A stretch of 64,000 nt of DNA, taken from Pontibacter mucosus (lineage in GTDB: Bacteria; Bacteroidota; Bacteroidia; Cytophagales; Hymenobacteraceae). The notes beneath the pieces are model-generated. The model had not been told where the DNA came from. It saw nothing but the letters and a program-made list of their open reading frames with translations, and searched no databases. Where the stretch lies: positions 55,426 through 119,425 of the forward strand of contig NZ_QBKI01000013.1 in the NCBI RefSeq assembly GCF_003054055.1, in the 5' to 3' direction. The position numbers and the translations under genes are program-made. Of this stretch, positions 43,615 to 53,306 are shown one piece after another (position 1 is the stretch's first letter; each line of letters opens with the position of its first letter).

Positions 43615-44025
43615 TTAGCTGCAGTTGCCGCAGGTACCCTTGATCACCAGGTTAATTTCTTCCTGCTTAAAGTTGTCCGGCAGGGGGATTTTAGGGATGC
43701 GGGACTTGGGCAGGCAAATTGTTTCTTGGCATTTATTGCAAAAGAAATGCACGTGCATATCCTCCGGAGCGCATTCACAGCCTTCTTCGCAAATCGCATA
43801 CTTTACCGAACCGGTGCCATCCATAATGCTATGCACCAGCCCCTTTTCCTCGAATGTTTTCAGGGTACGGTATAGAGTGATGCGGTCTGAGCGGTAAAAA
43901 GCTGCCTCCAGGTCGCTGAGGCTCACAGCTGTCTGTTGCGATAGAAGAAAGTCCAGCACCAGCAGACGCATGGCTGTTGGCTTGATCTCTTTCTCCAGCA
44001 GGATGTTGTCTAATTTCTGTAGCAT
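43615..44025 (-). CDS. Fur-family transcriptional regulator (Zur-like)
   Basis: The 136-aa protein shows a winged helix (RITLYRTLKTFEEKGLVHSI), the metal site HVHFFCNKCQETICL, and a closing CGNCS, giving the two CxxC structural zinc sites of Fur/Zur proteins. Adjacent Zn/Cd ATPase and DUF3703 genes suggest a zinc-type response. Confidence 0.88.
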   Translation of the reverse strand: MLQKLDNILLEKEIKPTAMRLLVLDFLLSQQTAVSLSDLEAAFYRSDRITLYRTLKTFEEKGLVHSIMDGTGSVKYAICEEGCECAPEDMHVHFFCNKCQETICLPKSRIPKIPLPDNFKQEEINLVIKGTCGNCS

Positions 44026-44052
44026 GGTTTAGAACTTGGTTGCTTTTATTTT

Positions 44053-44232
44053 CTAGGCATGTATAATGATGCAGGTACCTAGCAACGCGATCAAGGCTCC
44101 AACAATATCCCACTTATCTGGTCTATGGCCATCTACCTTCCAGCCCCAGACCAGGGACATGATGATGAAGAATCCTCCGTAGGTGACTATCACGCCATAG
44201 AGCACAAGGGCCACAGCCCCTACTGCTCCATA
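44053..44232 (-). pseudogene. YnfA/UPF0060 membrane protein, N-terminus missing
   Basis: Open minus frame, stop TAG at 44053-44055, in-frame TAG also at 44233-44235, reading YGAVGAVALVLYGVIVTYGG, FFIIMSLVWGWKVDGHRPDK, WDIVGALIALLGTCIIIHA. This is the C-terminal half of the UPF0060 family (pattern AAYGGxxI then DGxRPxxWDxxGA). The first two helices are absent, so it is a relic next to the metal genes. Confidence 0.75.
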
Positions 44233-44340
44233 CTAGGTAACCTCCCCTAATTTCACACAAGCCTGCTAAAAAGGCTCCCATATGATTTTACTATGTCCAT
44301 TTTTGGTTTTTTGTTGAAGCTGGGGTGCAGCATTTCCTAT

Positions 44341-45135
44341 CTACTTTGCCAGCTTTAGGATCCTGAACGCTCCTCTCATAACAATTACAAATACAGCCGC
44401 ACCAACAATCAAATCAGGGAGGGCAGAATCAGAAAAGAGTACCAGCAAGCCTGCCAGAATCACACCTCCGTTGATGATGATATCGTTCGAGGTAAAAATC
44501 ATACTTGCCTGCATGTGCGCTTCTTTGCTTTTCCCCTTCTGCAACAGGTACAGACAGAAAGCGTTGGCTACCAAAGCAAGGATGGACACTACGATCATCG
44601 TGCGGAAATCGGGCAGTGGCTCCTCTCCAATAAATCTGCGTAACACCTCTACAAAGCCAACTACAGCCAGGGTAAGTTGAAAATAGCCACTTGCTCTGGC
44701 AACGCTTTTTTTTCTGGCAATGGTGCTGCCTACTGCAAACAGGCTCAGCCCGTATACCAGTGCATCTGCCAGCATATCCAGTGAATCGGCTACCAATCCC
44801 ATTGACTTGGATAGGAGCCCCGTTACCATCTCCACTACAAAGAAACCAAAGTTTATCAGCAGCACTGTCCATAGGAGCCTGCTTTGCCCTTGTGTGTCTT
44901 CTAACGTTAGCTCCTGCTCCGTACGTTCTGTTGTTACTAACGAGGAGCCTAGTCCCAGTTCATGGATGGAGGCTTCTATGGTTTGCAGTTCCCCCGTGTG
45001 GAACACAGTGAGCTGGCGGCTGGGTAGATCGAATTCCAGACTTTTTACTGTGGGCATTCCATCAAGCTTCATGCGCACCATGTTTTCCTCGGAAGCGCAA
45101 TCCATCTGCTTTATCTTGAAGGTTGATTTATCCAT
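44341..45135 (-). CDS. Cation transporter (CDF-like) with N-terminal HMA-like domain
   Basis: The 264-aa protein begins with an HMA-like domain (FKIKQMDCASEENMVRMKLD; only one Cys), then five to six TM helices with GLVADSLDMLADALVYGLSL (the D-x3-D of CDF site A) and SMIFTSNDIIINGGVILAGL (S-N-D in place of HxxxD). CDF proteins export divalent metals by proton exchange. This short subtype has altered site A, so its cation is uncertain. Confidence 0.8.
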   Translation of the reverse strand: MDKSTFKIKQMDCASEENMVRMKLDGMPTVKSLEFDLPSRQLTVFHTGELQTIEASIHELGLGSSLVTTERTEQELTLEDTQGQSRLLWTVLLINFGFFVVEMVTGLLSKSMGLVADSLDMLADALVYGLSLFAVGSTIARKKSVARASGYFQLTLAVVGFVEVLRRFIGEEPLPDFRTMIVVSILALVANAFCLYLLQKGKSKEAHMQASMIFTSNDIIINGGVILAGLLVLFSDSALPDLIVGAAVFVIVMRGAFRILKLAK

Positions 45136-45210
45136 TTTCTATAAGAAAGGTTAAAATGTAACAAAGCTAGTATAGTCGCTTCCATAAAGAGCGACTATAC
45201 TAGCTGCAGG

Positions 45211-46410
45211 TTAGTGATGACCGCCTTCTTCCTCGGCATTGCGCATCTTCGAAAGCAGTGAATAAGCACCTTTTATTACAAAGTTTCCGGCAGCCGTATC
45301 TACTCCAGCTGGGAGCGCCACCTGTACAAAGCCCCCCTGCTCCACGCCGCGCTCCACGGGTACCATTCTAAACTTCTTCATCAGGGCGTCTCCTTCTTGC
45401 TCCTGCCCTGTGTAGAGAAAGACAAACGAAGCATTGTTTTCCTGCACTACCGCCGCCTCCGGTAAGGCGAGTACCTGCTTGTCATCCAGTGCCACCTGGG
45501 CCTGCACGTACATGCCCGGTGCCAGGTCCTTGTCTTCCTCTTCCATGTGGGCATGCACACGCACGGTGCGTTCCGGGCTGATTTCTTTGCCGATCAGGAA
45601 AATGGTGGCTTCGCGCTGAGCCGCGCTTTCTCCAGGCAAGGAGTAGCGCACCGCTTGCCCTTTCTTGAGCGAAGTCAGGTCTTTTTCAAACACGGTTAGC
45701 TCCACGTGCAGGTGCTCGGTATCGGCGATGCGGAACAGCACGTCCGTGGGGGCAACATACTGCCCCACGTCTGCCTTGACATAAGTGATATAGCCTTCTA
45801 AAGGCGCATGGAGCGGCAGTATGCGTCTGATTTTTGCGCTTCGAAGGGAGCCGTTCGTGATGCCGATGATAGCCAACCGCTCCTCCAAGGCCTGTACCCG
45901 CGCCTGCACGCTTCTGTACTCGGCCACCGTTTGCTGGTAGGTCTTGGCAGAGGACACCTGCTCCTCATGCAGTTCCTGCTGGCGCTTGTACTCCAGTTCC
46001 AGGTAATCCAGGCGGTTCTTTTCTTTCAGGTAGTCTTCCTGCAGCGTCACAAATTCCGGATTTTCGATGGTAGCCAGCAGGTCGCCTTTCTTAACATAGG
46101 TGCCTTCCAGCACCTGGGTTTTCCGGATAAACCCGCCAAGAGGAGCCGTTACAGAAGCCATGTTCTGTGGCGGTAGGTCCAGCTTACCAGTGAGCGTGAG
46201 GGTGTTGCTCAAGTTGCGCAGCTGCGGCTTGCCTAAGGCAATGCCTGCCACCTGGTACTGCTCTTCCGTTAGTTCGGCACTTGCCGGGCTCTCTTCTTCA
46301 TGCGCTTCTTCTTCCCGGTGCCCGGGCTCCTGAGCAGTTTCTGCTTCGTTGCCGCAGGCGCTAAACAGGAATAGCCCCATGAAATATACTATATAGCTGA
46401 TCCTTTTCAT
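45211..46410 (-). CDS. RND periplasmic adaptor (CusB/CzcB type), lipoprotein
   Basis: Start at ATG 46410 (MKRISYIVYFMGLFLFSACG) gives a lipoprotein signal with LFSAC lipobox; the longer frame to 46425 is less likely. A 399-aa membrane-fusion protein follows: acidic/His N-terminal stretch (HREEEAHEEESP), lipoyl halves (GGFIRKTQVLEGTYVKKGDL and GYITYVKADVGQYVAP), hairpin coiled coil, and the beta domain. It links the RND pump to the outer-membrane channel. Lies 20 bp after the pump gene in the same operon. Confidence 0.88.
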   Translation of the reverse strand: MKRISYIVYFMGLFLFSACGNEAETAQEPGHREEEAHEEESPASAELTEEQYQVAGIALGKPQLRNLSNTLTLTGKLDLPPQNMASVTAPLGGFIRKTQVLEGTYVKKGDLLATIENPEFVTLQEDYLKEKNRLDYLELEYKRQQELHEEQVSSAKTYQQTVAEYRSVQARVQALEERLAIIGITNGSLRSAKIRRILPLHAPLEGYITYVKADVGQYVAPTDVLFRIADTEHLHVELTVFEKDLTSLKKGQAVRYSLPGESAAQREATIFLIGKEISPERTVRVHAHMEEEDKDLAPGMYVQAQVALDDKQVLALPEAAVVQENNASFVFLYTGQEQEGDALMKKFRMVPVERGVEQGGFVQVALPAGVDTAAGNFVIKGAYSLLSKMRNAEEEGGHH

Positions 46411-46430
46411 TTCGGATGGATTCAAATTGA

Positions 46431-49400
46431 TTAGTTGTTTTGATTTTCGATAAGAAACTGCAGCTCAATCACGGCCCGGTTGTAGGCGTGGAGTGTTTCC
46501 AGGTAGTTTGTCCGGATGAGGAGCCCCCTGTTTAGGTTCAGCACATAGTCCTGGTAACTGATTTCCCCTACCCGATAAGCTTTTGTGGCCTGCTCGATGA
46601 TGAGCTGCGCCTGTGGCAGCGCGGTTGCCTCGTAGTAGGCCAGGCTGCTTTGCAGTTTTAACCCCTGCTGCAGGGCCGCCTCGGTATCTGCCAGTAGCTC
46701 ATTGCGGGCTTGTTGCAGGTCCAGGTTGGCGGCATCGGCCTGCAGCTTGGCGGCTTGAATGCGTCGCTGCTGCGGTTTTGGCCAAAGGGGTATGGCCACG
46801 CCGAACGACACTTCCTGCGCCGGCTCCACATCGGCAATGACGCTTTCGTGGGTGCCCCCTAAGGTGCGGTTGGTGTATCCCACCTGCAGGTCTGGCAGGA
46901 GCCTTGCCCGCTCCACCTTTGTCTCGGCCTGCCTCACTTCTACCTGTTGCCGTGCCAGCTGCAGGCGTGGATGCTGCTCCAGCATATCTTCGGTAACCGT
47001 TGGGAATGGCAGCTTTTGCAGAACGGTGTCTGCCGGAGCGACACCTGCATCTGTCGCTAAGATAGCCTGCAGTCGCTCCTGGAAAATGGCCCTGTCTGCT
47101 TCTACCTGGAAGGCGTTGTTGCGCACTTCCGACAGCTGCGCCTCGGCTGTTACCCTTTCGAGCAGGTTTGTCTCCCCGGTTCGCAGTCTGACCTGGGCTG
47201 CTCTCAGAAACTGCGCATACAGGCTGTCCTGGTAACGGAGCAAGCTCAGCTGCGAAAGGGTGTACACCAAGCCGTAGTAGTTCAGCCTGACATCCCTCAC
47301 AATCTCCCGTTGGCGCTGTGACAGGTTGAGCCTGCTTACCTGGGTGAGCTCTTCCGCCAGCTTAGCCTGATGGGCGTATACCGTGGGGAACGGGAGCGAC
47401 TGGGACACGGAGATCTCCTTGTCATACGCACCCGTCGAAAGCTTGCCCGTAGAGTACTGCACCTGGGTTTTTTCCATATCCCAGGCTGCCCCTTTCAGTG
47501 CCTCTGTTCTTTTCATACCCAGCTTGGCAGCTCCTACACTTGGGTTCCGGTCAAGTGCCTGGGAAACCGCTTCGGGCAACGTGTACACCTTTGCGCCTTG
47601 CTGCGCCTTTGCCTGCTGCGGTGCGGCAAGCGACAGCACGGTGAAAGCGGCCAGCAGGAAGAGAAAGGCCGTATCCGCCGAAAGTCCGCCCTTTGCTTTT
47701 TTACGCTGATATTTCATGTAATAACCTTCTAATAAAACATACAGTACGGGCAGCACGATCAGGGTCAGCAGGGTGGATGTGATCAGGCCACCGATCACGA
47801 CGGTAGCCAATGGTTTCTGTACTTCCGCGCCTGCCGTGGTGGAGAGCGCCATCGGCAGAAAGCCCAGCGAAGCCACGGTAGCCGTCATCAGCACCGGGCG
47901 CAAACGTATCGATGTACCGTCCAGCACCACATCGCGCAGGCTTAGGTCGGGGTATTCTTTTCGCTGCCTGTTAAACTCGGCAATGAGCACGATGCCGTTC
48001 AGCACGGCCACGCCGAAGAGAGCGATAAAACCTACCCCGGCGGAGATACTAAACGGCATGCCGCGCACCCACAGGGCCAGCACGCCCCCAATGGCCGAGA
48101 ACGGGATGGCGGTGAAGATGAGCAGCGAGAACCGTACGGATTTAAAAGTAAAGTAGAGCAGCAAAAAGATAAGCGCCAGGGCAGCAGGCACGGCCACCGA
48201 AAGCCGCTCGTTGGCCTGCTCCAGGTTTTCAAACTGCCCACCATAGGTCACAAAGTACCCGGTCGGCAGCTGAACCGCGCGGTCGATCTTATCCTGTACT
48301 TCTTCCACCACGCTGGCAATATCCCGGCCCCGCACGTTGAAGCCTACGATGATGCGCCTCTGGGCGTCTTCCCGCTGAATTTGGTTCGGCCCCTGTTGAT
48401 AGTGCACATTTGCTAGCTGCTCCAGCGGCACCTGCATGCCGTTGGGCACTGTGACGTAAAGCTGCCGCACGTCATCTATACTTTGCCGCTCTTCCTGCGC
48501 AAGCCTGACCACAAGCTCAAAGCGGCGGTCGCCCTCGTACACCATGCCCGCACTCTGCCCGGCAAAGGCGGAGTTGATGACCTGGTTTACCGTTTCCACA
48601 TCCAAGCCGAACTTGGCAATCTGGTCGCGGTTAATGTCCACCACAATCTGCGGCAGGCCTGACACTTGCTCCACGTACAGGTCTTCCGCCCCCTCTACCG
48701 TTGACACCACACGGCCTACTTCCTGGGAAAGGCGCGTCAGTTCCTGCAGGTCTTCCCCGAATATCTTGATGCCCACATCCTGGCGCACCCCCGAAATCAG
48801 CTCGTTGGAGCGCAACTGTATGGGCTGGGAAACGCCGAAGGTGACACCCGGAATGGCTTCCAGGGCTTCGGTCATCTTACTGGCCAATTCTTCGCGGGTG
48901 TCGGCGCTGGTCCACTCTTCCTTGTCTTTGAGTATAATGGTCACGTCCGCCGCCTCCATCGGCATCGGGTCTGTCGGTATCTCAGCAGCCCCGATCTTGC
49001 TGATCACTTCCTTTACTTCCGGAAACCGCTCCTTCAGGATTCGGGAAGCCAGCGTCACTTTCTCGACGGTCTCGGACAAGGAACTGCCCGTCAGCAGCCT
49101 GGTCTCCAGGGCAAAGTCGCCTTCGTCCAGCGTGGGTATAAACTCGCTGCCCATGCGCGAGAAGAGCAGCAGGGCCAGGGCAAACAAGCCAACGGCTACC
49201 AGCAGCACCAATGCTTTCAACCGTAAGGCTCCTTTGATGACGGGACTGTACAGGCGCTGGAAGAAGTCCATCATCCTGTCGGAGAAGTTCCGCTTGTGCG
49301 CCGTGTTCTTGCTCAGCACCAGCGCCGACATCATCGGCACATACGTCAGGGAAAGGATAAAAGCACCCAGAATGGCAAAGGAAACCGTCAGCGCCATCGG

Positions 49401-50819
49401 CCGGAACATCTTTCCTTCTATCCCCACCAGCACCAGGATAGGCAGGTACACGATCAGGATGATGATCTCGCCGAAAGCAGCCGACGTGCGGATCTTACGG
49501 GCCGACTCATATACTTCTTCGTCCATCTGGGCCTGGGTGAGCCTGTTGCCGCCACGCAAACCCAGGTGGTGCATGGTGGCTTCCACGATGATCACGGCGC
49601 CGTCCACGATGATGCCGAAGTCTATGGCCCCCAGGCTCATCAGGTTACCCGTTACATTAAACAGGCGCATCATGATGACGGCAAACAGCATAGCCAGCGG
49701 TATAACGGAAGCCACCACCAGACCGGCCCGCAGGTTCCCCAAAAAGAGCACGAGCACAAAGATTACGATCAGGGCTCCTTCGATCAGGTTCTTCTCTACC
49801 GTGCTGATGGCTCTGCCGATCAGCTCGCTCCGGTCCAGGAAGGCTTCCACGGCCACGCCTTCGGGCAGGGTCTTTCGGATCTGCTCCATGCGCTCCTTTA
49901 CCCGCTCCACCACCTGGTTGGTGTTTTCGCCTTTGAGCAGCATCACAATGCCGCCTACTGCTTCGCCTTGGGCATCGGTCAGGGCGCCGTAGCGGTTGGC
50001 GGCGCCAAACTGCACCTGGGCAATATCCGAGATGAGGACCGGCGTGCCGTTGGAGGTGTTGCTGACCACCACCTTCTCTACTTCGCCCAGGCTCTCGATG
50101 AGCCCTTCGCTGCGCACAAAGTAGGCGTTCGGCTTTTTGTCGATGTAGGCTCCGCCGGTGTTGCCGTTGTTGCGCTCCAGGGCTGTGAGGACATCCGTGA
50201 TACTCAGGCTGTGCGCCTTGAGCCTGTCTGGGTCTATGGCAATTTCGTACTGTTTCAGGTAGCCGCCGAAGCTGTTTACTTCTGCCACGCCGGGCGTGCC
50301 CAGCAGCTGCCGGCGGACGATCCAGTCCTGAATGGTGCGCAGCTCCATGGCCGTGTACCTGTCTTCGTAGCCTGGTTTGGCATGCACCACATACTGGTAA
50401 ATCTCCCCCAGGCCAGTGGAAATAGGTGCCATCTCGGGGCTGCCGACGCCAGGTGGTATGTTTTCAGAAGCTTCCGTGAGCCGCTCTGCCACCTGCTGGC
50501 GTGCCCAGTAAACGTCCACGTTCTCTTTGAACACAATGGTCACCACCGAGAGCCCGAAACGGGAAATGGAGCGCACTTCCTCGATGTCGGGAATGGTGGC
50601 CATGGTCTGCTCCACCGGAAAGCTGATGAGCCGCTCCACTTCCTGGGCTGCCAGCGAAGGGCTGGAGGTGATGACTTGTACCTGGTTGTTGGTGATGTCC
50701 GGGACGGCATCAATGGGCAGCTGCGTCAGGGAATAGCCGCCCCATACAATAAGCCCCAGCGTTAAAATGCCGATGATGAGCTTATTGTAGATAGAAAAAT
50801 GAATGATTTTATCTAACAC
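46431..50819 (-). CDS. CusA/CzcA RND pump fused to a TolC-like outer-membrane factor
   Basis: A 1462-aa protein starting at GTG 50819 (LDKIIHFSIYNKLIIGI). Residues about 1-1035 form a full HME-RND pump (QVITSSPSLAAQEVERLISF, YVPMMSALVLSKN, VEVxKPLATVVIGGLITSTL). After a spacer and an extra hydrophobic segment (FLFLLAAFTVLSLAAPQQAK) comes a CusC/CzcC-like domain (YTLPEAVSQALDRNPSVGAA to the end), with coiled-coil repeats. Such fusions are known from Bacteroidota; how the second half reaches the outer membrane is unclear (a cleavable internal signal?). Works with the adaptor downstream. Confidence 0.9.
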   Translation of the reverse strand: MLDKIIHFSIYNKLIIGILTLGLIVWGGYSLTQLPIDAVPDITNNQVQVITSSPSLAAQEVERLISFPVEQTMATIPDIEEVRSISRFGLSVVTIVFKENVDVYWARQQVAERLTEASENIPPGVGSPEMAPISTGLGEIYQYVVHAKPGYEDRYTAMELRTIQDWIVRRQLLGTPGVAEVNSFGGYLKQYEIAIDPDRLKAHSLSITDVLTALERNNGNTGGAYIDKKPNAYFVRSEGLIESLGEVEKVVVSNTSNGTPVLISDIAQVQFGAANRYGALTDAQGEAVGGIVMLLKGENTNQVVERVKERMEQIRKTLPEGVAVEAFLDRSELIGRAISTVEKNLIEGALIVIFVLVLFLGNLRAGLVVASVIPLAMLFAVIMMRLFNVTGNLMSLGAIDFGIIVDGAVIIVEATMHHLGLRGGNRLTQAQMDEEVYESARKIRTSAAFGEIIILIVYLPILVLVGIEGKMFRPMALTVSFAILGAFILSLTYVPMMSALVLSKNTAHKRNFSDRMMDFFQRLYSPVIKGALRLKALVLLVAVGLFALALLLFSRMGSEFIPTLDEGDFALETRLLTGSSLSETVEKVTLASRILKERFPEVKEVISKIGAAEIPTDPMPMEAADVTIILKDKEEWTSADTREELASKMTEALEAIPGVTFGVSQPIQLRSNELISGVRQDVGIKIFGEDLQELTRLSQEVGRVVSTVEGAEDLYVEQVSGLPQIVVDINRDQIAKFGLDVETVNQVINSAFAGQSAGMVYEGDRRFELVVRLAQEERQSIDDVRQLYVTVPNGMQVPLEQLANVHYQQGPNQIQREDAQRRIIVGFNVRGRDIASVVEEVQDKIDRAVQLPTGYFVTYGGQFENLEQANERLSVAVPAALALIFLLLYFTFKSVRFSLLIFTAIPFSAIGGVLALWVRGMPFSISAGVGFIALFGVAVLNGIVLIAEFNRQRKEYPDLSLRDVVLDGTSIRLRPVLMTATVASLGFLPMALSTTAGAEVQKPLATVVIGGLITSTLLTLIVLPVLYVLLEGYYMKYQRKKAKGGLSADTAFLFLLAAFTVLSLAAPQQAKAQQGAKVYTLPEAVSQALDRNPSVGAAKLGMKRTEALKGAAWDMEKTQVQYSTGKLSTGAYDKEISVSQSLPFPTVYAHQAKLAEELTQVSRLNLSQRQREIVRDVRLNYYGLVYTLSQLSLLRYQDSLYAQFLRAAQVRLRTGETNLLERVTAEAQLSEVRNNAFQVEADRAIFQERLQAILATDAGVAPADTVLQKLPFPTVTEDMLEQHPRLQLARQQVEVRQAETKVERARLLPDLQVGYTNRTLGGTHESVIADVEPAQEVSFGVAIPLWPKPQQRRIQAAKLQADAANLDLQQARNELLADTEAALQQGLKLQSSLAYYEATALPQAQLIIEQATKAYRVGEISYQDYVLNLNRGLLIRTNYLETLHAYNRAVIELQFLIENQNN

Positions 50820-50866
50820 TACATGATTGATTTAACCTAAAAAACCACATATACAACGTATATTCG

Positions 50867-50906
50867 CATGCCACTCTTAGCTGCATTGGCAATGCAGCAG
50901 GGCATG
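50867..50906. other. Hairpin in the leader of the fused pump gene
   Basis: CATGCC (50867-50872) and GGCATG (50901-50906) flank the perfect stem GCTGCATT (50880-50887) / AATGCAGC (50891-50898) with a three-base loop. It lies between the DUF6660 stop and the pump start, about 50-90 nt before the latter. No T-tract follows, so it may be an mRNA structure or attenuator rather than a terminator. Confidence 0.5.
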
Positions 50907-50930
50907 TTTTCCTGAACAGAAAAGGGTAGG

Positions 50931-51248
50931 TTAAACCTTAGGCGGGTGCCAGAAGGGGAACTCAGGCGAATAGGCGGCGTCATCAAGATAGGCGCTGCGG
51001 TACGTGCTTTGCGGATATGGCTGCGGCTCTGACGGCGGGGCTATCCAAGAGATGAGCGTAATGCCGCCACAGCAGTTGCACTCACACAGCGGCGAGCAAA
51101 GATCCTCGTCCTGCGCACCGTCCTGGTGAAAATCATCTGCCTGAACTGTCGTAGATTTGCCTTGGGCAAAGGCTGCGCCTTCATCTGCACACGGCAAGCA
51201 CGCCATGGCCAGAATCACAATCGCCCAAATGACAGTCAGGTACTTCAT
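50931..51248 (-). CDS. DUF6660-like small exported Cys-rich protein
   Basis: A 105-aa protein with signal-type N-terminus (MKYLTVIWAIVILAMACLPC) and a Cys cluster DLCSPLCECNCCGG, followed by a Pro/Tyr-rich tail. Such proteins stand first in CusA-CusB operons of Bacteroidota and may bind copper or silver in the periplasm (inference). Confidence 0.75.
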   Translation of the reverse strand: MKYLTVIWAIVILAMACLPCADEGAAFAQGKSTTVQADDFHQDGAQDEDLCSPLCECNCCGGITLISWIAPPSEPQPYPQSTYRSAYLDDAAYSPEFPFWHPPKV

Positions 51249-51571
51249 GAATGCAAAGATAAGAATAATTTCGCAGTTGTACTGCTTTAGCAGCGCTGCA
51301 GTTACATACTTAGAACAAACGCTTAATTAACTACATAACTAATCTTATCTTAATAGATAGATTTCTTCAGTAATGGAAGTAGTCTAAGGTAAAATCAGTG
51401 CTGAGCCACAATGGTAAGTGAACGATATCTTTATATTTTATACAAATCATGTATAACTATTTTGTTTATATATAATTAATAATTAAAAAAATCAATAATT
51501 AATTTATAATATATACTTAAGTAATATTTTAACGTAGATTTAGTTAGAGATATCTATAATCTAAGTAGACT
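51249..51571. other. AT-rich divergent intergenic region
   Basis: Separates the metal block (minus) from the DUF4099/DUF3945 gene (plus). Very AT-rich between 51440 and 51540. No gene or definite promoter element identified; CAAAGATA (51254-51261) is a -7 match but too close to the DUF6660 start to be used. Confidence 0.35.
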
Positions 51572-52204
51572 ATGAACTTCGATATAAAAGATCTGCCTTA
51601 CGGTCAGTTTGAGCGCTTGGGGATGAACAAGAAAGACGTACTTTCTATGAAATCTGAGGACTTGGTCAATCTACTGACTGGCCGGCGAACGAGCCTGAAT
51701 ACCTATACCATAAAGGATACTAATCTGGAGCCTCTTACCGTGGATGCCAAACTGAGCCTGAAGATGAATCCAGACAACACCTTATCGCTAATGATCCACC
51801 CGATACGAAGGGAGATACAGAACGAGATTGGAGCCAGTAAGCAGGAGCTGGAGAAGCTGCTAGACGGAGAGCTATTGGTAAAGCCGTTTAAGTCGCTGAA
51901 TGGTGAGAAGGAACTGTATGTTTTCCAATTGGATAAGGAGACCAATGAGATTCTAAGGGTAAGGGTACGGGATATCCAAGTGCCCAGTGCTATCAGGGAC
52001 ATCGTGTTGAGTACTGATCAGAAAGAGCACCTGCGGCAAGGAGGTACCTTGGAGCTTTATTCCAAAGCTAAGGATCAGCTGATTACGGCCCGCCTGGATT
52101 TGAACAATCCTAAAGGACTGAAAATAATGGAGGGGCAGGTCTCAGTAAAAGAAAGCCATACCTTGGCAGTGAAGGAAACCCCTGTTGTGTCTATTAAACG
52201 TTAG
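51572..52204 (+). CDS. DUF4099/DUF3945 domain protein
   Basis: The 210-aa protein contains the DUF4099 start (GQFERLGMNKKDVLSMKSED then LVNLLTGRRTSL) and DUF3945 (ELLVKPFKSLNGEKELYVFQ then LDKETNEILRVRV). These domains are abundant on Bacteroidota plasmids and ICEs and are usually linked to toprim or topoisomerase-type proteins; the function is unknown. The toprim protein gene follows eight bases later. Confidence 0.85.
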   Translation: MNFDIKDLPYGQFERLGMNKKDVLSMKSEDLVNLLTGRRTSLNTYTIKDTNLEPLTVDAKLSLKMNPDNTLSLMIHPIRREIQNEIGASKQELEKLLDGELLVKPFKSLNGEKELYVFQLDKETNEILRVRVRDIQVPSAIRDIVLSTDQKEHLRQGGTLELYSKAKDQLITARLDLNNPKGLKIMEGQVSVKESHTLAVKETPVVSIKR

Positions 52205-52211
52205 CTTGCCT

Positions 52212-53306
52212 ATGACTTTTCAGGAATACAGAGAGCAGGTGTCGATTATTCAGGTCGCCGAGTCGCTTGGCTATGTATTCGACCCCTTGAAGGGCAGAAA
52301 GAGCCCCGAGTTTAGGCACCCTGACGGAGACAGGATTATCATCAACAACCCGGGCGACAGCTCCCGGCAGATGTACTTTAATCGGGATGGCAGCAACGAC
52401 AAGGGGTCCTTAATAGACTTCGTGTCCAATCGGCTGCACCGCTTCCAGGGAAGCTTCCGCAATGAGATCGACGGTATCAATAAGGTGCTGTCCCGATATG
52501 CCCATGCCTCTCAACCCAAAGCTCCAGCCTACGCTGCTACGGAAGCGAAGCCTTTTGACAAAAGCAGGTTTGTCGAATCGGAAGCCTCTGTTTTTAAGCT
52601 GCATTACCTGATCAAGGAACGAGGTCTCTCTAGCGAGACGGTGCAGCTGTTCCTGCCTTACATTAGGCTGGTGCGGGACGCGGAGAAGGATAACGCCTAT
52701 ACCAATATCGCCTTCCCACTGCAAAAGCCGGGTAGCAGTGAGACGATAGGCTACGACCTGCGCAATTATGGTTTTAAGGGCGTGGCAGCGGGCAGCGACC
52801 GCAAGCACGGTGTCTGGATAGCCGATTTTGCGCAGAACCTGGTTCTTACACGCCATGTCTACTTCGCAGAGAACCCTATAGATGCCATGAGCTTTTATCA
52901 GCTGGAGAAGGACAAACGGGACTTCAGTAACTCAGTATTCGTCTCGTTCGGCGGGGGAATGTCGAGGATGCAGGTGGAGCTTTCCCTGAAGGCGTGGCCG
53001 CATGCTCAAAAGCATACCATTTTCGATAACGATTACCAGGGTAAGATCTATGATATCTATCTGGCCACGGCGATAGCAGCTAAGCCTTACACCTTTACAA
53101 AGAATGCCGACAGTATCACCTTCAGTTTGGATGAGAAAAAGTTTGATATTCCTGTAGACAAGCTGAGCCTTTTTGCCTTTGAGAAGAACTCCGGTATTCG
53201 TTCTGGACTTCAGGTGCATAAGCCCCTTGGCCATAAAGACTATAACGACATCATACATCCCAAAAACGACCAGGAGAATCGTATTCCTATGAAAGTGAAG
53301 TTATGA
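52212..53306 (+). CDS. Toprim domain protein (plasmid primase-like)
   Basis: From ATG 52212 (MTFQEYREQVSIIQVAESLG), 364 aa. An N-terminal zinc-less CHC2-like segment (EFRHPDGDRIIINNPGDSSR, MYFNRDGSNDKGSLIDFVSN) precedes a toprim domain with VYFAENPIDAMSFYQL (catalytic Glu) and HTIFDNDYQGKIYD (DxD). Similar proteins of Bacteroidota mobile elements may prime replication of transferred DNA. The longer frame from 52185 overlaps the upstream stop and is less likely. Confidence 0.8.
   Translation: MTFQEYREQVSIIQVAESLGYVFDPLKGRKSPEFRHPDGDRIIINNPGDSSRQMYFNRDGSNDKGSLIDFVSNRLHRFQGSFRNEIDGINKVLSRYAHASQPKAPAYAATEAKPFDKSRFVESEASVFKLHYLIKERGLSSETVQLFLPYIRLVRDAEKDNAYTNIAFPLQKPGSSETIGYDLRNYGFKGVAAGSDRKHGVWIADFAQNLVLTRHVYFAENPIDAMSFYQLEKDKRDFSNSVFVSFGGGMSRMQVELSLKAWPHAQKHTIFDNDYQGKIYDIYLATAIAAKPYTFTKNADSITFSLDEKKFDIPVDKLSLFAFEKNSGIRSGLQVHKPLGHKDYNDIIHPKNDQENRIPMKVKL

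Noticed and set aside
48544..50765. Two long plus-strand frames opposite the fused RND pump
   Set aside because: Complement of a clearly conserved gene; composition is Ser/Arg/His-rich as expected of antisense shadows.
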